Shown: one piece after another, positions 43,705-51,866 of the stretch
How positions within the stretch are numbered: position 1 is the first letter of the stretch
How the letters are laid out: each line of letters starts with the position of its first letter
Source of the DNA: Streptomyces hokutonensis
GTDB taxonomy: Bacteria; Actinomycetota; Actinomycetes; Streptomycetales; Streptomycetaceae
DNA length: 64,000 nucleotides
Direction: 5' to 3'
NCBI RefSeq assembly: GCF_000376565.1
Contig: NZ_BARG01000062.1
Coordinates: forward strand, 1 to 64,000
Notes under the pieces: generated by a model
What the model was told of the DNA's origin: nothing
Seen by the model: only the letters and a program-made list of their open reading frames with translations
Databases searched by the model: none
Made by a program: the position numbers and the translations under genes

Positions 43705-44694
43705 ATGTCCAGCACGGTTCTCGACGTCCCGACTTTGGAGACACTGATCGCGGCGTCCGTCGCCGCACCCTCGATCCACAACACCCAGCCCTGGCGGTTC
43801 CGCCTCGACCCGGGCACCGTGACCCTGGAGATCCGGGCGGTCGCGGAACGCGGCCTGCGGCACACCGACCCGTCGGGGCGCGCCCTGCACGTCTCGGTCG
43901 GCTGCGCGCTGTTCAACCTGCGCGTGGCGGTCGCCCACCACGGCTGGGAGCCCGTGACCCGGCTGCTCCCCCGGCCTCACGAACCCGATCTGCTGGCCAC
44001 CGTACGACTCGCCGGAACCGCGCGGTTCTCGGCGGCGCCGCGGTTGTACGACGCGGTGTGGCGCCGGCACAGCAGCCGCTTCCCGTTCGCCGACCGCCAA
44101 GTGCCGGCCACCGTGCTGGCCGAACTGGCCGAGGCGGCCCATGCGGAAGGTGCGACGCTCGACCTCCCCGGACCGGCGGAGACCGACCAGCTGTTGCGGC
44201 TGACCCGTGAGGCGGAGCAGCGCAACACCGCGGACTCGGACCGGGCTGCGGAGAGCCGCCGCTGGGTCCACCGTCCCGACAGCGACTCGCTCGGCATGCC
44301 GCCGGAGGCGGTCGGGCCACAGGACTTCCGGGAACGGATCCCGATGCGGGACTTCGGTGCTCACCGGCGTCCCATGACACTCGTCGCCCGCCCCTTCGAG
44401 AAACGTCCTTCCCTCGCCGTCCTGTCCACCCTCCACGACCGCCGGACGGACTGGCTGCGCGCCGGCGAGGCACTCGAACGCGTCCTGCTGGTCGCCACCG
44501 AACACGGCGTACGGGCCTCCCTGCTCCACCAGGCGCTGGAGTGGCCCGACCTGCGCGAGCAACTCACGGACAGCCGCCGGGCGCACCCCCAGATGGTGCT
44601 CCGCCTCGGCTACGGCCCACAGGGGCCCGCCTCACCACGCCGTACGGCGCGTCAGGTCCTGAGGGAAGACGCACGGCTTACCCCGCACGCCTGA
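43705..44694 (+). CDS. Acg-family FMN-binding nitroreductase-fold protein
   Basis: A 329-residue paralogue of the protein at 26701. The flavin-contact segment is SVAAPSIHNTQPWRF near the N-terminus; other shared stretches are VGCALFNLRVAVAHHG and RTDWLRAGEALERVLLV. It lies between the regulator gene and a convergent USP gene, behind its own palindrome. In mycobacteria proteins of this family are strongly induced by the DosR system; the biochemical role, flavin storage or reduction of nitro compounds, is unresolved. Confidence 0.92.
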   Translation: MSSTVLDVPTLETLIAASVAAPSIHNTQPWRFRLDPGTVTLEIRAVAERGLRHTDPSGRALHVSVGCALFNLRVAVAHHGWEPVTRLLPRPHEPDLLATVRLAGTARFSAAPRLYDAVWRRHSSRFPFADRQVPATVLAELAEAAHAEGATLDLPGPAETDQLLRLTREAEQRNTADSDRAAESRRWVHRPDSDSLGMPPEAVGPQDFRERIPMRDFGAHRRPMTLVARPFEKRPSLAVLSTLHDRRTDWLRAGEALERVLLVATEHGVRASLLHQALEWPDLREQLTDSRRAHPQMVLRLGYGPQGPASPRRTARQVLREDARLTPHA

Positions 44695-44913
44695 CGGCAC
44701 GGCTGGTCAACCGGGCCCGGGTCCATGTCCGGCAGCGACACTGGCGAGCATGGCCCTCACCAGGCGCCCCGGGCCCCTGCGGTGGCGTCGTCGGTGATCT
44801 TGTGGACGGTGAACTCGTCGTCGGCGGCCAGGACATGACGCGTGAAGGGGGCCGACCTTCGGCCCGCGCTCCCACGGCTTCGGCTCGTCGGCACCAAGGT
44901 GGATCACTTTCAG

Positions 44914-44962
44914 AACCGAGAGGCCGGCAGACCGCCTGATGGCGTTCTACCGGCCTCTGGTT
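44914..44962. terminator. Bidirectional hairpin between Acg gene 2 and USP
   Basis: AACC-G-AGAGGCCGG and CCGGCCTCTGGTT form a 13-bp stem with one bulge between two convergent genes. The rest of the 288-bp gap 44695-44982 holds only frameshifted, unsupported reading frames. Confidence 0.7.
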
Positions 44963-44982
44963 CGTACGGCCGTCCGCAAGCG

Positions 44983-45831
44983 TCAGCAGTGGACGAGGGC
45001 AACGGGGCAGTCCGCCTCGCGCAGCGCCGTCTGGCAGACCGGGTCCAGCGGCAGGCCCACGAACCCGAACCGGCCGCGCGCTCCGACCACGAGGAGCTGG
45101 CTGTCGGCACTGGCCTCGACGAGGGCTCGACGGGCTCGGCCGCGAGACCGGCGGCACCGCAGGGTGACGTCCGGGTACTTCTCGCACAGCCCTGCCAGAG
45201 CGTCTGCGAGCGCGAGGTCCTCCTCGTCCTCGGTCACTCCATGGGCGGACCCGCCGTAGGGACGTACGGCGGAGATGTTCCGCAGGTACACGGCCACGAG
45301 GTCCGCCCCGCGTGCCGAGGCCTCGGCGAAGGCGAATTCGGCGGCTCCACGCAGCGTCGCCGTGCCGTGCACCGCGAGCAGCACCGGACCGACCGGGTTC
45401 GGCCTGCCGCGTACGACCAGCAGCGGACCGGACACCCGTGCGGACAGACACGCGGCCGGCGATCCCCTGCGCGAGGTGCCGTACACCGGCGCGCTATCGG
45501 CTCCGACGACCGTCAGCGATGCGGTGTGCGACGCGCCCTCCATCACGTTCCCGGGCTCGCCGACGAGGACTTCGCGCGAGATCCGCACCTGCGGTGCGGC
45601 GCTGTGGGCCTGCCGCTCGGCCTCGGCCAGCACGCCCCTCGCCGACGCGTACCCACCGGTCCCGTCCCTCTCCCACGAGGGAATGCCGAACCGCCCGGCT
45701 CCAGCCGGCCAGCCGACCACCTGCGTCAACTCCAGGCCGACTCCGAGCCGTTCGGCCGCCTTCGCGGCAACTTCCACCACCGCCAGATTCGACCGCGAAC
45801 CGTCCACTCCCACAACCACCGGGCCACTCAT
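44983..45831 (-). CDS. Universal stress protein, tandem USP domains
   Basis: A 282-residue protein with two USP folds (PVVVGVDGSRSNL and VLLAVHGTATLRG). Both ATP motifs are altered: the first reads VGADSAPVYGTSRRGS and the second VGARGRFGFVGLPLDP, so this is the USP least likely to bind ATP in the classical way. ATG 45831 has GGAGAGG upstream. It has its own palindrome at 45919-45934, and a terminator separates it from the kinase gene, so it is a separate transcription unit despite lying downstream of the kinase. Confidence 0.9.
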   Translation of the reverse strand: MSGPVVVGVDGSRSNLAVVEVAAKAAERLGVGLELTQVVGWPAGAGRFGIPSWERDGTGGYASARGVLAEAERQAHSAAPQVRISREVLVGEPGNVMEGASHTASLTVVGADSAPVYGTSRRGSPAACLSARVSGPLLVVRGRPNPVGPVLLAVHGTATLRGAAEFAFAEASARGADLVAVYLRNISAVRPYGGSAHGVTEDEEDLALADALAGLCEKYPDVTLRCRRSRGRARRALVEASADSQLLVVGARGRFGFVGLPLDPVCQTALREADCPVALVHC

Positions 45832-45918
45832 CACAGTCCACCCCTCTCCAGGCACCCTCCCTGTTGGAAGCGGCGCTTCACTGGACTCCAGACTCGTGCG
45901 GCCCCCGGCACGCCCACA

Positions 45919-45934
45919 GGGGCCGGACGGACCC
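45919..45934. promoter_or_regulatory. Predicted OsdR/DevR box upstream of USP (44983-45831)
   Basis: GGGGCCGGACGGACCC is a 7+2+7 palindrome with one arm mismatch, 88-103 bp before the USP start. Confidence 0.62.
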
Positions 45935-46021
45935 CGTCGACCCACCGACCGGCCCCCGTGCCCGTACCTGTCGGACCCGGTGCCCCTCCGGACGACTCGG
46001 CGACCAACTCCACAACGCCGA

Positions 46022-46068
46022 AGGGCGGGGCGACGGACGGCCAGTGCCGTCAGTCGTCGCCCCGCCCT
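46022..46068 (-). terminator. Large hairpin terminator after the sensor kinase
   Basis: A perfect 13-bp outer stem (AGGGCGGGGCGAC with GTCGCCCCGCCCT) encloses an inner GACGGC/GCCGTC stem. It lies 64 bp beyond the kinase stop. Confidence 0.8.
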
Positions 46069-46132
46069 CGACCTCGTGTTCAGTGAGCCTGGAACCGTCC
46101 GCACGCGGGACGGCCGGGCAATCGCGGTATCC

Positions 46133-47860
46133 CTACCCCTCGGTCACCGGCACCCGCCACACCAGTCTGGTGCCGCCGTCCGGCGGAGTGGACCAGTCCA
46201 TCTCTCCGCCCAACTGCTCAGCGCGCTCAGTCATGTTGGCAAGACCACTGCGACGCCCCTCGGGCGGAATGCCAACACCGTTGTCGGTCACGGTCAGGCG
46301 CACTTCACGGCCGTCCGTCTCCAGGGCGACGTCGGCCCGGCCGGCCCGCGCGTGCCGGGCGACGTTGGTCAGCGCCTCGGTCAGCACGGCGATCACCTGG
46401 TCGGCGATCTCCCGCGGCACATCGGTGTCGACCAACCCCTCCATCCGCACGCTGGGTGCGAAGCCGACCACGGGCGCGGCTTCACCGACCGCGCGCACGA
46501 CGCGAGCCCGTAGCCCTTTCCCGGCGCCACCGTCACGTGCCCGCAGGCCGAAGATCGTCGACCTGATGATCTTGATGGTCTCGTCGAGATCGTCCACCGC
46601 GCGGTCCACACGCTCGGCGGCCCCGGCGTGGTCGATGAAGCGGCCCGCGCTCTGGAGGGTCATGCCGGTGGCGAACAACCGCTGAATGGCCAGGTCGTGC
46701 AGGTCCCGGGCGATACGGTCGCGGTCCTGGAGCACCGCGACCTCCTCGGCGTCCCGTCGGCGTTCGGCCAGCTCCATGGCGACGGCCGCCTGCGCGGCAA
46801 AGGCCTGAAGGGTCTCGGTCTCCGTCGCCGAGAAGGGCTGTCGTCCGGCCTCTCGCGCGAGCAGGACCACGCCGCGCACACCGGCCTCGCCCGAACCGAT
46901 GGGCACGGCCACCGCGGGGCCGAGTCCCTCGAAGCGCCGTGGCTCCAAGGAGATACGACCGTCGTTGCTCGCGTCCACGCTGGTGACGGGGGCGGCACCG
47001 GAGAAGGCCAGCCCCATCAGGCTGCGGTCCATGGGCAGTATCAGCCCCTGATGGGCCTCGGCGTCCATGCCGACGGCGATCTCCACCGCAAGGGTCTCGG
47101 TGTCCTCCATCGGCAGGGCAACTGCCGCGAGGGCGGAGCCCGTGATCTCGCCGGCCCGCTCGGCGATCAGGCCGAGAACTTTGGCAGGAGCGTCGCCGGA
47201 CAGCAGGGTGTGGGTGATCTCCGCGTTCGCCCGCAGCCAGCGTTCCCGCAGCCGGGACTCCTCGTACAGGCGGGCATTGTCGATCGCGACACCGGCCGCC
47301 ACCGCCAGGGTGGACAGGACGGACTCGTCCTCGTCGTCGAACTGCGCTCCGGCGCGCTTCTCGGTGAGGTAGAGGTTGCCGAAGATCTGGTCGCGCACCC
47401 GGATCGGTACACCGAGGAAGGTGTTCATCGGCGGGTGGTTGGGCGGGAAGCCGTACGAGGCCGAGTGCTCGGAGATCTTCACGAGACGCAGCGGCTCGGG
47501 GTGGCGGATCAGCTCGCCGAGGATGCCATGACCCTCCGGGTACGGACCGATGCGGGCGATCTGCTCCTCGGTGACACCGACCGTGTGGAAGGCCGACAGG
47601 GCCTTTCCGTCCGGGGTGATCACGCCGAGCGCCGCGTACTCGGCGTCGACGAGAACCGCGGCGGCCTCGACGATGCTGTGGAGGGCCTGCTCCAGCTCCA
47701 GTTCCCGGCCGACGGAGAGCACCGCCTCCAGCAGGCTGTGCACCCGGTCGCGGGTACCGCGTGCCGCGTCCAGCCGCGCCTGGAGCTCCTCCAGCAGCTC
47801 GTCCAGCTTCAACTGCGGCAGCCGTACGCGGGCCTCCCGGGAATCCTCAGCGCTTGCCAC
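46133..47860 (-). CDS. osdK: GAF-domain sensor histidine kinase, DosS/DevS type (probable haem sensor)
   Basis: A 575-residue soluble kinase. Order: coiled N-terminus, GAF-A (about 35-200), GAF-B (about 210-365), HisKA_3 (about 370-440) and HATPase (about 480-575). The phosphorylated histidine is H388 in ARDLHDLAIQ; N-box asparagine N499; DNGVG at 526-530. GAF-A contains PNHPPMNTFLGVP with H142. In mycobacterial DosS the haem ligand is H149 and the phospho-histidine H395; both are offset by exactly seven residues here, which supports haem binding. GTG 47860 follows GGAGG. It likely senses oxygen, NO or CO and phosphorylates the regulator at 42879. It is not adjacent to that gene, unlike devS in mycobacteria. 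Confidence 0.92.
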   Translation of the reverse strand: MASAEDSREARVRLPQLKLDELLEELQARLDAARGTRDRVHSLLEAVLSVGRELELEQALHSIVEAAAVLVDAEYAALGVITPDGKALSAFHTVGVTEEQIARIGPYPEGHGILGELIRHPEPLRLVKISEHSASYGFPPNHPPMNTFLGVPIRVRDQIFGNLYLTEKRAGAQFDDEDESVLSTLAVAAGVAIDNARLYEESRLRERWLRANAEITHTLLSGDAPAKVLGLIAERAGEITGSALAAVALPMEDTETLAVEIAVGMDAEAHQGLILPMDRSLMGLAFSGAAPVTSVDASNDGRISLEPRRFEGLGPAVAVPIGSGEAGVRGVVLLAREAGRQPFSATETETLQAFAAQAAVAMELAERRRDAEEVAVLQDRDRIARDLHDLAIQRLFATGMTLQSAGRFIDHAGAAERVDRAVDDLDETIKIIRSTIFGLRARDGGAGKGLRARVVRAVGEAAPVVGFAPSVRMEGLVDTDVPREIADQVIAVLTEALTNVARHARAGRADVALETDGREVRLTVTDNGVGIPPEGRRSGLANMTERAEQLGGEMDWSTPPDGGTRLVWRVPVTEG

Positions 47861-48281
47861 CGGTGGTCCTCCAGATCGCCTAACCACACCACAGGTCAAC
47901 CTATCTGGTCTTGTGCCACCGTATCGGTCGGAGGGCGGCGAGAACACGGGATCAGGCCTCTGTCGTGCCCTCGTACCGGGAACTCCGATCAGTTCTCATC
48001 CCTGTTGGGACCGCCCTGTCACCCGTCGCCCGGGCTGCCCCGCCAACGGGGTGTCCTACTGCGTGACGGCCCAGGTCAGCACAGAGCGGGTTCGACGTCG
48101 GCTTCGCTGTAGACCGTGGGCGTCTGCTGTGGATTCTCAGCCTCGTCCGTGGCGGGCCCGGAACCCACGCCGTAACCGCTGCCGTGGTGTCGCGACGGTT
48201 GTAGGGCGGCGCCGGAACGGCGGGCAGTCTCGTCTTCGGCGTCGACGGCGCCGGCAACCGCGGGCCGGGACGCAGAGCAAC

Positions 48282-48317
48282 GGGCCGATCGGCCGACGAC
48301 GAGAGGCCGATCGGCCC
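48282..48317. promoter_or_regulatory. Tandem predicted OsdR/DevR boxes
   Basis: Two sites 22 bp apart, centre to centre: GGGCCGATCGGCCG (48282-48295) and AGGCCGATCGGCCC (48304-48317). They share the AT centre. They precede the flavin-binding gene at 48423 by 106-141 bp. Twenty-two base pairs is two helical turns, so both sites would face the same side. The rest of the gap 47861-48422 shows no gene that I can support. Confidence 0.68.
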
Positions 48318-48422
48318 TATCGGATCCCGCGCCGGCGCCGTTCCATTGGCTGATCAAGCCCCTACACACCCTGTCCATCGGCTGCATCTGCCCGGTGGGC
48401 CGTCGGCCGGAGACCCCACGCA

Positions 48423-48857
48423 GTGAGTGACGAACCCGTACGGAGGCTGCCCACGACCACGGAAGAGGCCTTGCGTCTGCTGGGCAGCGTGTCGCTGGGG
48501 AGGATCGCCTTCACCCAGCACGCGCTGCCGACCATCCGTCCGGTCAACCACATCGTCGACGACGGGGTCATCGTCATCGGGACCCACGAGGGCGCAGCCA
48601 TGACCTCGCGTACCCTCCAGGCCGACGGTTCGGGAGTCGTCGTCGCGTACGAAGCCGACGACATCGCCCCCGACACTCACCTCGGCTGGAGCGTGGTGGT
48701 CACGGGCTACGCCCACTTGGTGACCGACAGCGGTGAACTGGCCCGGTATCAAAGGCTGTTGCGGCCCTGGGTGCGGCAGACAATGGACTATGTGGTGCGC
48801 ATTCACCCGGACCTGGTGACCGGGCTGCTGCTCGTCTCCGCCGACTGGCCCTGCTGA
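48423..48857 (+). CDS. Pyridoxamine 5'-phosphate oxidase-fold flavin-binding protein
   Basis: A 144-residue split-barrel protein. The family pattern is seen in LGRIAFTQHALPTIRPVNHIVDDG, then SGVVVAYEADDIAP and GWSVVVTGYAHLVTD. Such proteins bind FMN or F420 and belong to the DosR regulon in mycobacteria (Rv0080/Rv3129 type). The start is GTG 48423 with a poor ribosome site. Two related proteins lie at 52149 and 52645. A terminator follows, facing the DoxX gene. Confidence 0.85.
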   Translation: MSDEPVRRLPTTTEEALRLLGSVSLGRIAFTQHALPTIRPVNHIVDDGVIVIGTHEGAAMTSRTLQADGSGVVVAYEADDIAPDTHLGWSVVVTGYAHLVTDSGELARYQRLLRPWVRQTMDYVVRIHPDLVTGLLLVSADWPC

Positions 48858-48885
48858 GGTTCGGCCCGAACTCACTCAACTGACT

Positions 48886-48917
48886 GGGGTACCGCCGCTG
48901 TTGTGCGGCGGTACCCC
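48886..48917. terminator. Bidirectional hairpin between flavin-binding and DoxX genes
   Basis: A perfect 12-bp stem (GGGGTACCGCCG with CGGCGGTACCCC) with an 8-base loop lies between the two convergent stop codons. Confidence 0.85.
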
Positions 48918-48939
48918 GGTCACGACGTGCTTTTGGCTG

Positions 48940-49560
48940 CTACTTCAGCCAGTTGCGGTCGCGGACGATCGGGAGCTTGGCCCAGACCTTGCCCAGACCC
49001 CAGGTGGCGCCGGCGCCGGCCGCCGCAAGGGCGATGATCACGACGGCGTAGATCAGGTGGTAGTCGGCGAACGGGTTCGACGACATGCTCAGCGATCCGT
49101 CGGAGAGGTGCCTGGCCGGCGGCCACTCGGCGATCCACATCAGCGCCATCATCGCCGTGCCCGCCACCGCGGCCAGCCGCAGCGCGACACCCGCGATGAG
49201 CGCGATACCGATGCCGAGAAGACCGAGCATGAACAGCCAGTTCGCCCAGTCCGCACCGGCCCAGTCGTGGAACGTCGACTCCATCGGACCGGCTGCCACG
49301 CTGCTCAGGAAACCCTTCGTCGGCGAACCACCGTCGATCCAGCCCTTGCCGGAGGGGGTGGCGTAACCGAAGCCGAAGGTCTTGTCGAGGAACGCCCACA
49401 GGAAGACGAACCCGGTCAGCAGACGCAGGGACGCGAAGGCGTAGGCACGCGCCGTGGTGGTCGCTGTTGCCGTGTCGGTAGTGGCCTGCGCCGTCCCGGT
49501 CCGGTGCAGGGACGGGAAGTGGAAGCGCGGGTGGGATTGGGGTTGGTTGTGGACTGCCAT
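48940..49560 (-). CDS. DoxX-family membrane protein (copy 2)
   Basis: A 206-residue four-helix membrane protein, almost identical to copy 1 (38523) from the first helix onward (RLLTGFVFLWAFLDKTFGFGY to VWAKLPIVRD). Only the N-terminal 40 residues differ clearly (NQPQSHPRFHFPSLHRTGTAQ here). ATG 49560 has GAAAGG at the same distance as in copy 1. The palindrome 49671-49686 is 111-126 bp upstream. The two copies lie 10 kb apart in the same orientation, so recombination between them could delete the regulator and kinase. Confidence 0.87.
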   Translation of the reverse strand: MAVHNQPQSHPRFHFPSLHRTGTAQATTDTATATTTARAYAFASLRLLTGFVFLWAFLDKTFGFGYATPSGKGWIDGGSPTKGFLSSVAAGPMESTFHDWAGADWANWLFMLGLLGIGIALIAGVALRLAAVAGTAMMALMWIAEWPPARHLSDGSLSMSSNPFADYHLIYAVVIIALAAAGAGATWGLGKVWAKLPIVRDRNWLK

Positions 49561-49670
49561 GATGCTCATCCCTTTCGAGGGAACGATGCGTTGGATCAGA
49601 GGACTCTCGTTACGCCCTCAATGTCTCGCGGCGGAGCGCGTCGGCGGAGGGGCTGCCAGGCCCGGAGCGA

Positions 49671-49686
49671 GGGGCCGAACGTCCCT
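49671..49686. promoter_or_regulatory. Predicted OsdR/DevR box upstream of DoxX gene 2
   Basis: GGGGCCGAACGTCCCT has a perfect left arm and two mismatches in the right. It lies 111-126 bp before DoxX copy 2, just beyond the end of the USP gene. Confidence 0.5.
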
Positions 49687-49696
49687 GTCCGCCAGG

Positions 49697-50530
49697 TCAG
49701 TTGGCGGTGGGCACCACGATCACCGGGCTGTGGGAGCGGTGCAGCAGGGTGTGCGCCACGGGTCCCAGCCGGGGGCCGAACCGGTGGGTGCGGTGGTGCG
49801 CGCCGACGATCACGACGGCGCAGTCGCGCGTGGCCTCCAGCAGGGCGTGCGCCGGCCCGGTGCGGACCGTGCGGCTCTCGACCCGGACACCGGGGTGCCG
49901 CTCGCTCAGCCGGGACAGGGCGAAACGCGGAACGGAGTCCTCCGCCCTTCCCTGCTGGACGAGTTGCTCCTGGCCGGGGCTCGTCGCCGCGACCAGGGAG
50001 GGCAGTTCGGGGGTGACGTGCCGGTGGCTCCAGGAGTGCAGGACGTGCAGCGGGACGCCGCGCCGCTCGGCCTCCTGGAAGGCGTAGAACGCCGTGTCCT
50101 GGTCGTTGTCGCCCTCCAGGCCGAGCAGCACGGGCCTTCCGTCGTCGCACGGATGGTCGCCGCGGACGACGAGCAACGGGCTGCGCACCTGCGCGGCCAG
50201 CCGCAGGCTCACCGAGCCGAACAGCAGGCCGGCGATGCCGCCCATGCCCCGGGTCCCTACGACGGTGAGATCCGCGCCCTCGCTCTCCCGCACGAGCGTG
50301 CGCACCGGACCGCCGACGGCGTCCCTGGTCGACACCGTCAGCTCGGGGTGACGTGTTCCGACGCGCGTGAGGGCGGACGCCAGGACCGGCCCGGCTTCGT
50401 CGCTGTCGGGCACGGCGTACACCACGGTCAGTTCGACGCCGCGCCGCGCGGCCTCGTCCGCGGCCCGGTCCAGCGCCCGTACGGAGATCAGCGAACCGTC
50501 CACTCCGACGACCACATGATGGATGGTCAT
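49697..50530 (-). CDS. Universal stress protein, tandem USP domains
   Basis: A 277-residue protein with two USP domains. The first (VVVGVDGSLISVRALDR) keeps the ATP motif in GTRGMGGIAGLLFGS. The second (PVLLGLEGDNDQD to VIVVPTAN) is degenerate at VGAHHRTHRFGPRLGP. ATG 50530 follows AAGGGAAAC. Upstream lies a hairpin made of two regulator-like palindromes (50668-50702). The gene ends 11 bp before the DoxX palindrome. Confidence 0.92.
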   Translation of the reverse strand: MTIHHVVVGVDGSLISVRALDRAADEAARRGVELTVVYAVPDSDEAGPVLASALTRVGTRHPELTVSTRDAVGGPVRTLVRESEGADLTVVGTRGMGGIAGLLFGSVSLRLAAQVRSPLLVVRGDHPCDDGRPVLLGLEGDNDQDTAFYAFQEAERRGVPLHVLHSWSHRHVTPELPSLVAATSPGQEQLVQQGRAEDSVPRFALSRLSERHPGVRVESRTVRTGPAHALLEATRDCAVVIVGAHHRTHRFGPRLGPVAHTLLHRSHSPVIVVPTAN

Positions 50531-50667
50531 GTCCCGTTTCCCTTCTGACTGTTGCGTGCTCACGCTGTTCGACGGGAAGGGGCCGCCAAGGCGCGCAACG
50601 GCTCCGACGACGATGCTCGTCCTGTGCGGACGGGCCGGGTCAGGGGCCGCAGGAACCTGATGACATG

Positions 50668-50702
50668 CCGTACGGCCCCTTCTTGAGGGGCCGTACGGTC
50701 CA
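50668..50702. promoter_or_regulatory. Paired OsdR/DevR-like boxes that also form a hairpin
   Basis: CCGTACGGCCCC (50668-50679) and GGGGCCGTACGG (50687-50698) are perfect 12-base inverted arms around a 7-base loop, and each arm contains the GCCGTACGGC core of the regulator palindrome. The better box is GGGGCCGTACGGTCCA (50687-50702). It lies 138-172 bp before the USP start and 45 bp after the stop of the upstream remnant gene, so it could act as terminator and operator at once. Confidence 0.55.
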
Positions 50703-50746
50703 GGCATCTCCCGATGCGAGGGCAGGGGAACCGGCACTCCACAGTG

Positions 50747-51866
50747 CTACGCGGGCGGCGCCAGAATGGTTGGATCCGTTTCTACTTCGAGGGCTTCGGC
50801 GTCACCTAAAGCGTGCTGAGGACCAGGGTCCGGCAGCGCCCACTGGTCGGGATTGATCCGGTGTGCCAGCGCATGCCAGTCGGCGACCGTCTGCTTCGAG
50901 AGCGAGCGCAGGCCGCGGTGTCGTTCGAGCCGGGTCAACAGGTCCGCGCCGGAGGGAAGTCCGGCCTCGGTGAGAAGGCGAAGTGTGATCACCGCTTCCG
51001 TCAGGCGCAGTGCTCCCGCGAGCGCGCCGGGCTCTTCGTGGACACCGTCGGATGCTGCAAATCCGTGGCTGAGCACATTGCGGAGGCGTGCGGTGACGAA
51101 GGCCCAGGGGCGGACGGCGCCGGCGAAGAGCCAGGCACAGACGTCCGGGCCGAGGCCCTCGGCGAGAGCGAGCAGGCGTCGTTCCAGGGGCACTTCAGTG
51201 AACCTGACCGCGTCACGGACGGTCCGTCGCTCACGGGCCGTGAACTTGATCTCCGACTGTTCAAGTCCCTTGCGCACGCGCTCCGCGAAGGGGTACTCGG
51301 TCGGGTCGGCATGAAGGGCACGGTGCAGGGTCTCGGCGGCGTTCACGACGTCCAAGAACTGCAGTTGGAGAGATCCCGAACGAAGACGCGGCTCCACCGC
51401 GTCCAAGGGGACCGAGCAGCGGCGAGCCACTTCCGGCCAGGAGGCAAGGAATGACGGCATGTCCTCAACGGCAGGTGACAGCGGGAGGGGAGAAGGCACT
51501 GCCGAAGAGAGGACCTCGGGTTCCTCGCCCTCAGGAGGATCGACATCGAAGGGTCGTACGAGTCTCCCTTCGGGCGGCGAGGCCTCGGGACTGACACGCA
51601 AGTTGAAAACACTGACCGGTTCGTCGACGCCGATCGCCACCAGAGCTCGCAGCGGCCCCGTGATGTCCTTGTCAATGTCGTCCAAGGTGAACCCGGAAGG
51701 TCGGGTCGCCCGTACGACCACCCGCTCACGCGACGACTTCACACGCCGTCCGGAATGGCGCTCGTCCTGAACGCCGATGGCGATCGAGCCGTCGTCCAAG
51801 GGGGGCGACCACTTCTTCGGGAACGGCGTACGACCCGGAGCGCACGTGTGGATCGCGCAGGCCGCT
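50747..51866 (-). pseudogene. Truncated HEPN-domain (ApeA-like) gene
   Basis: The open part (51799-50747, 350 residues from a TTG) ends in a HEPN-like domain with the RNase-type motif RLRNVLSH (R-x4-H) in a helical context (CAWLFAGAVRPWAFVTARLRN). The preceding region (FTLDDIDKDITGPLRALVAIG) resembles the middle of ApeA-like proteins. Homology-like sequence continues upstream in another frame (LRDPHVRSGSYAVPEEVVAP, 51866-51801); the frames join at a run of six C, suggesting a frameshift. The N-terminal domain beyond that is missing and replaced by a different gene fragment. ApeA proteins are anti-phage HEPN nucleases; this copy is probably inactive. Confidence 0.6.

Noticed and set aside
44757..44907. 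A short minus-strand frame reminiscent of a cupin fragment between Acg gene 2 and the USP
   Set aside because: The promising residues are split over two frames by a five-G run and have no start codon or ribosome site; a terminator hairpin overlaps the upstream part.
46133..47860. Alternative start of the kinase 29 codons upstream (47947)
   Set aside because: The upstream residues are not typical of the family, and a GGAGG site stands before the GTG at 47860, which also gives the DosS-like residue spacing.
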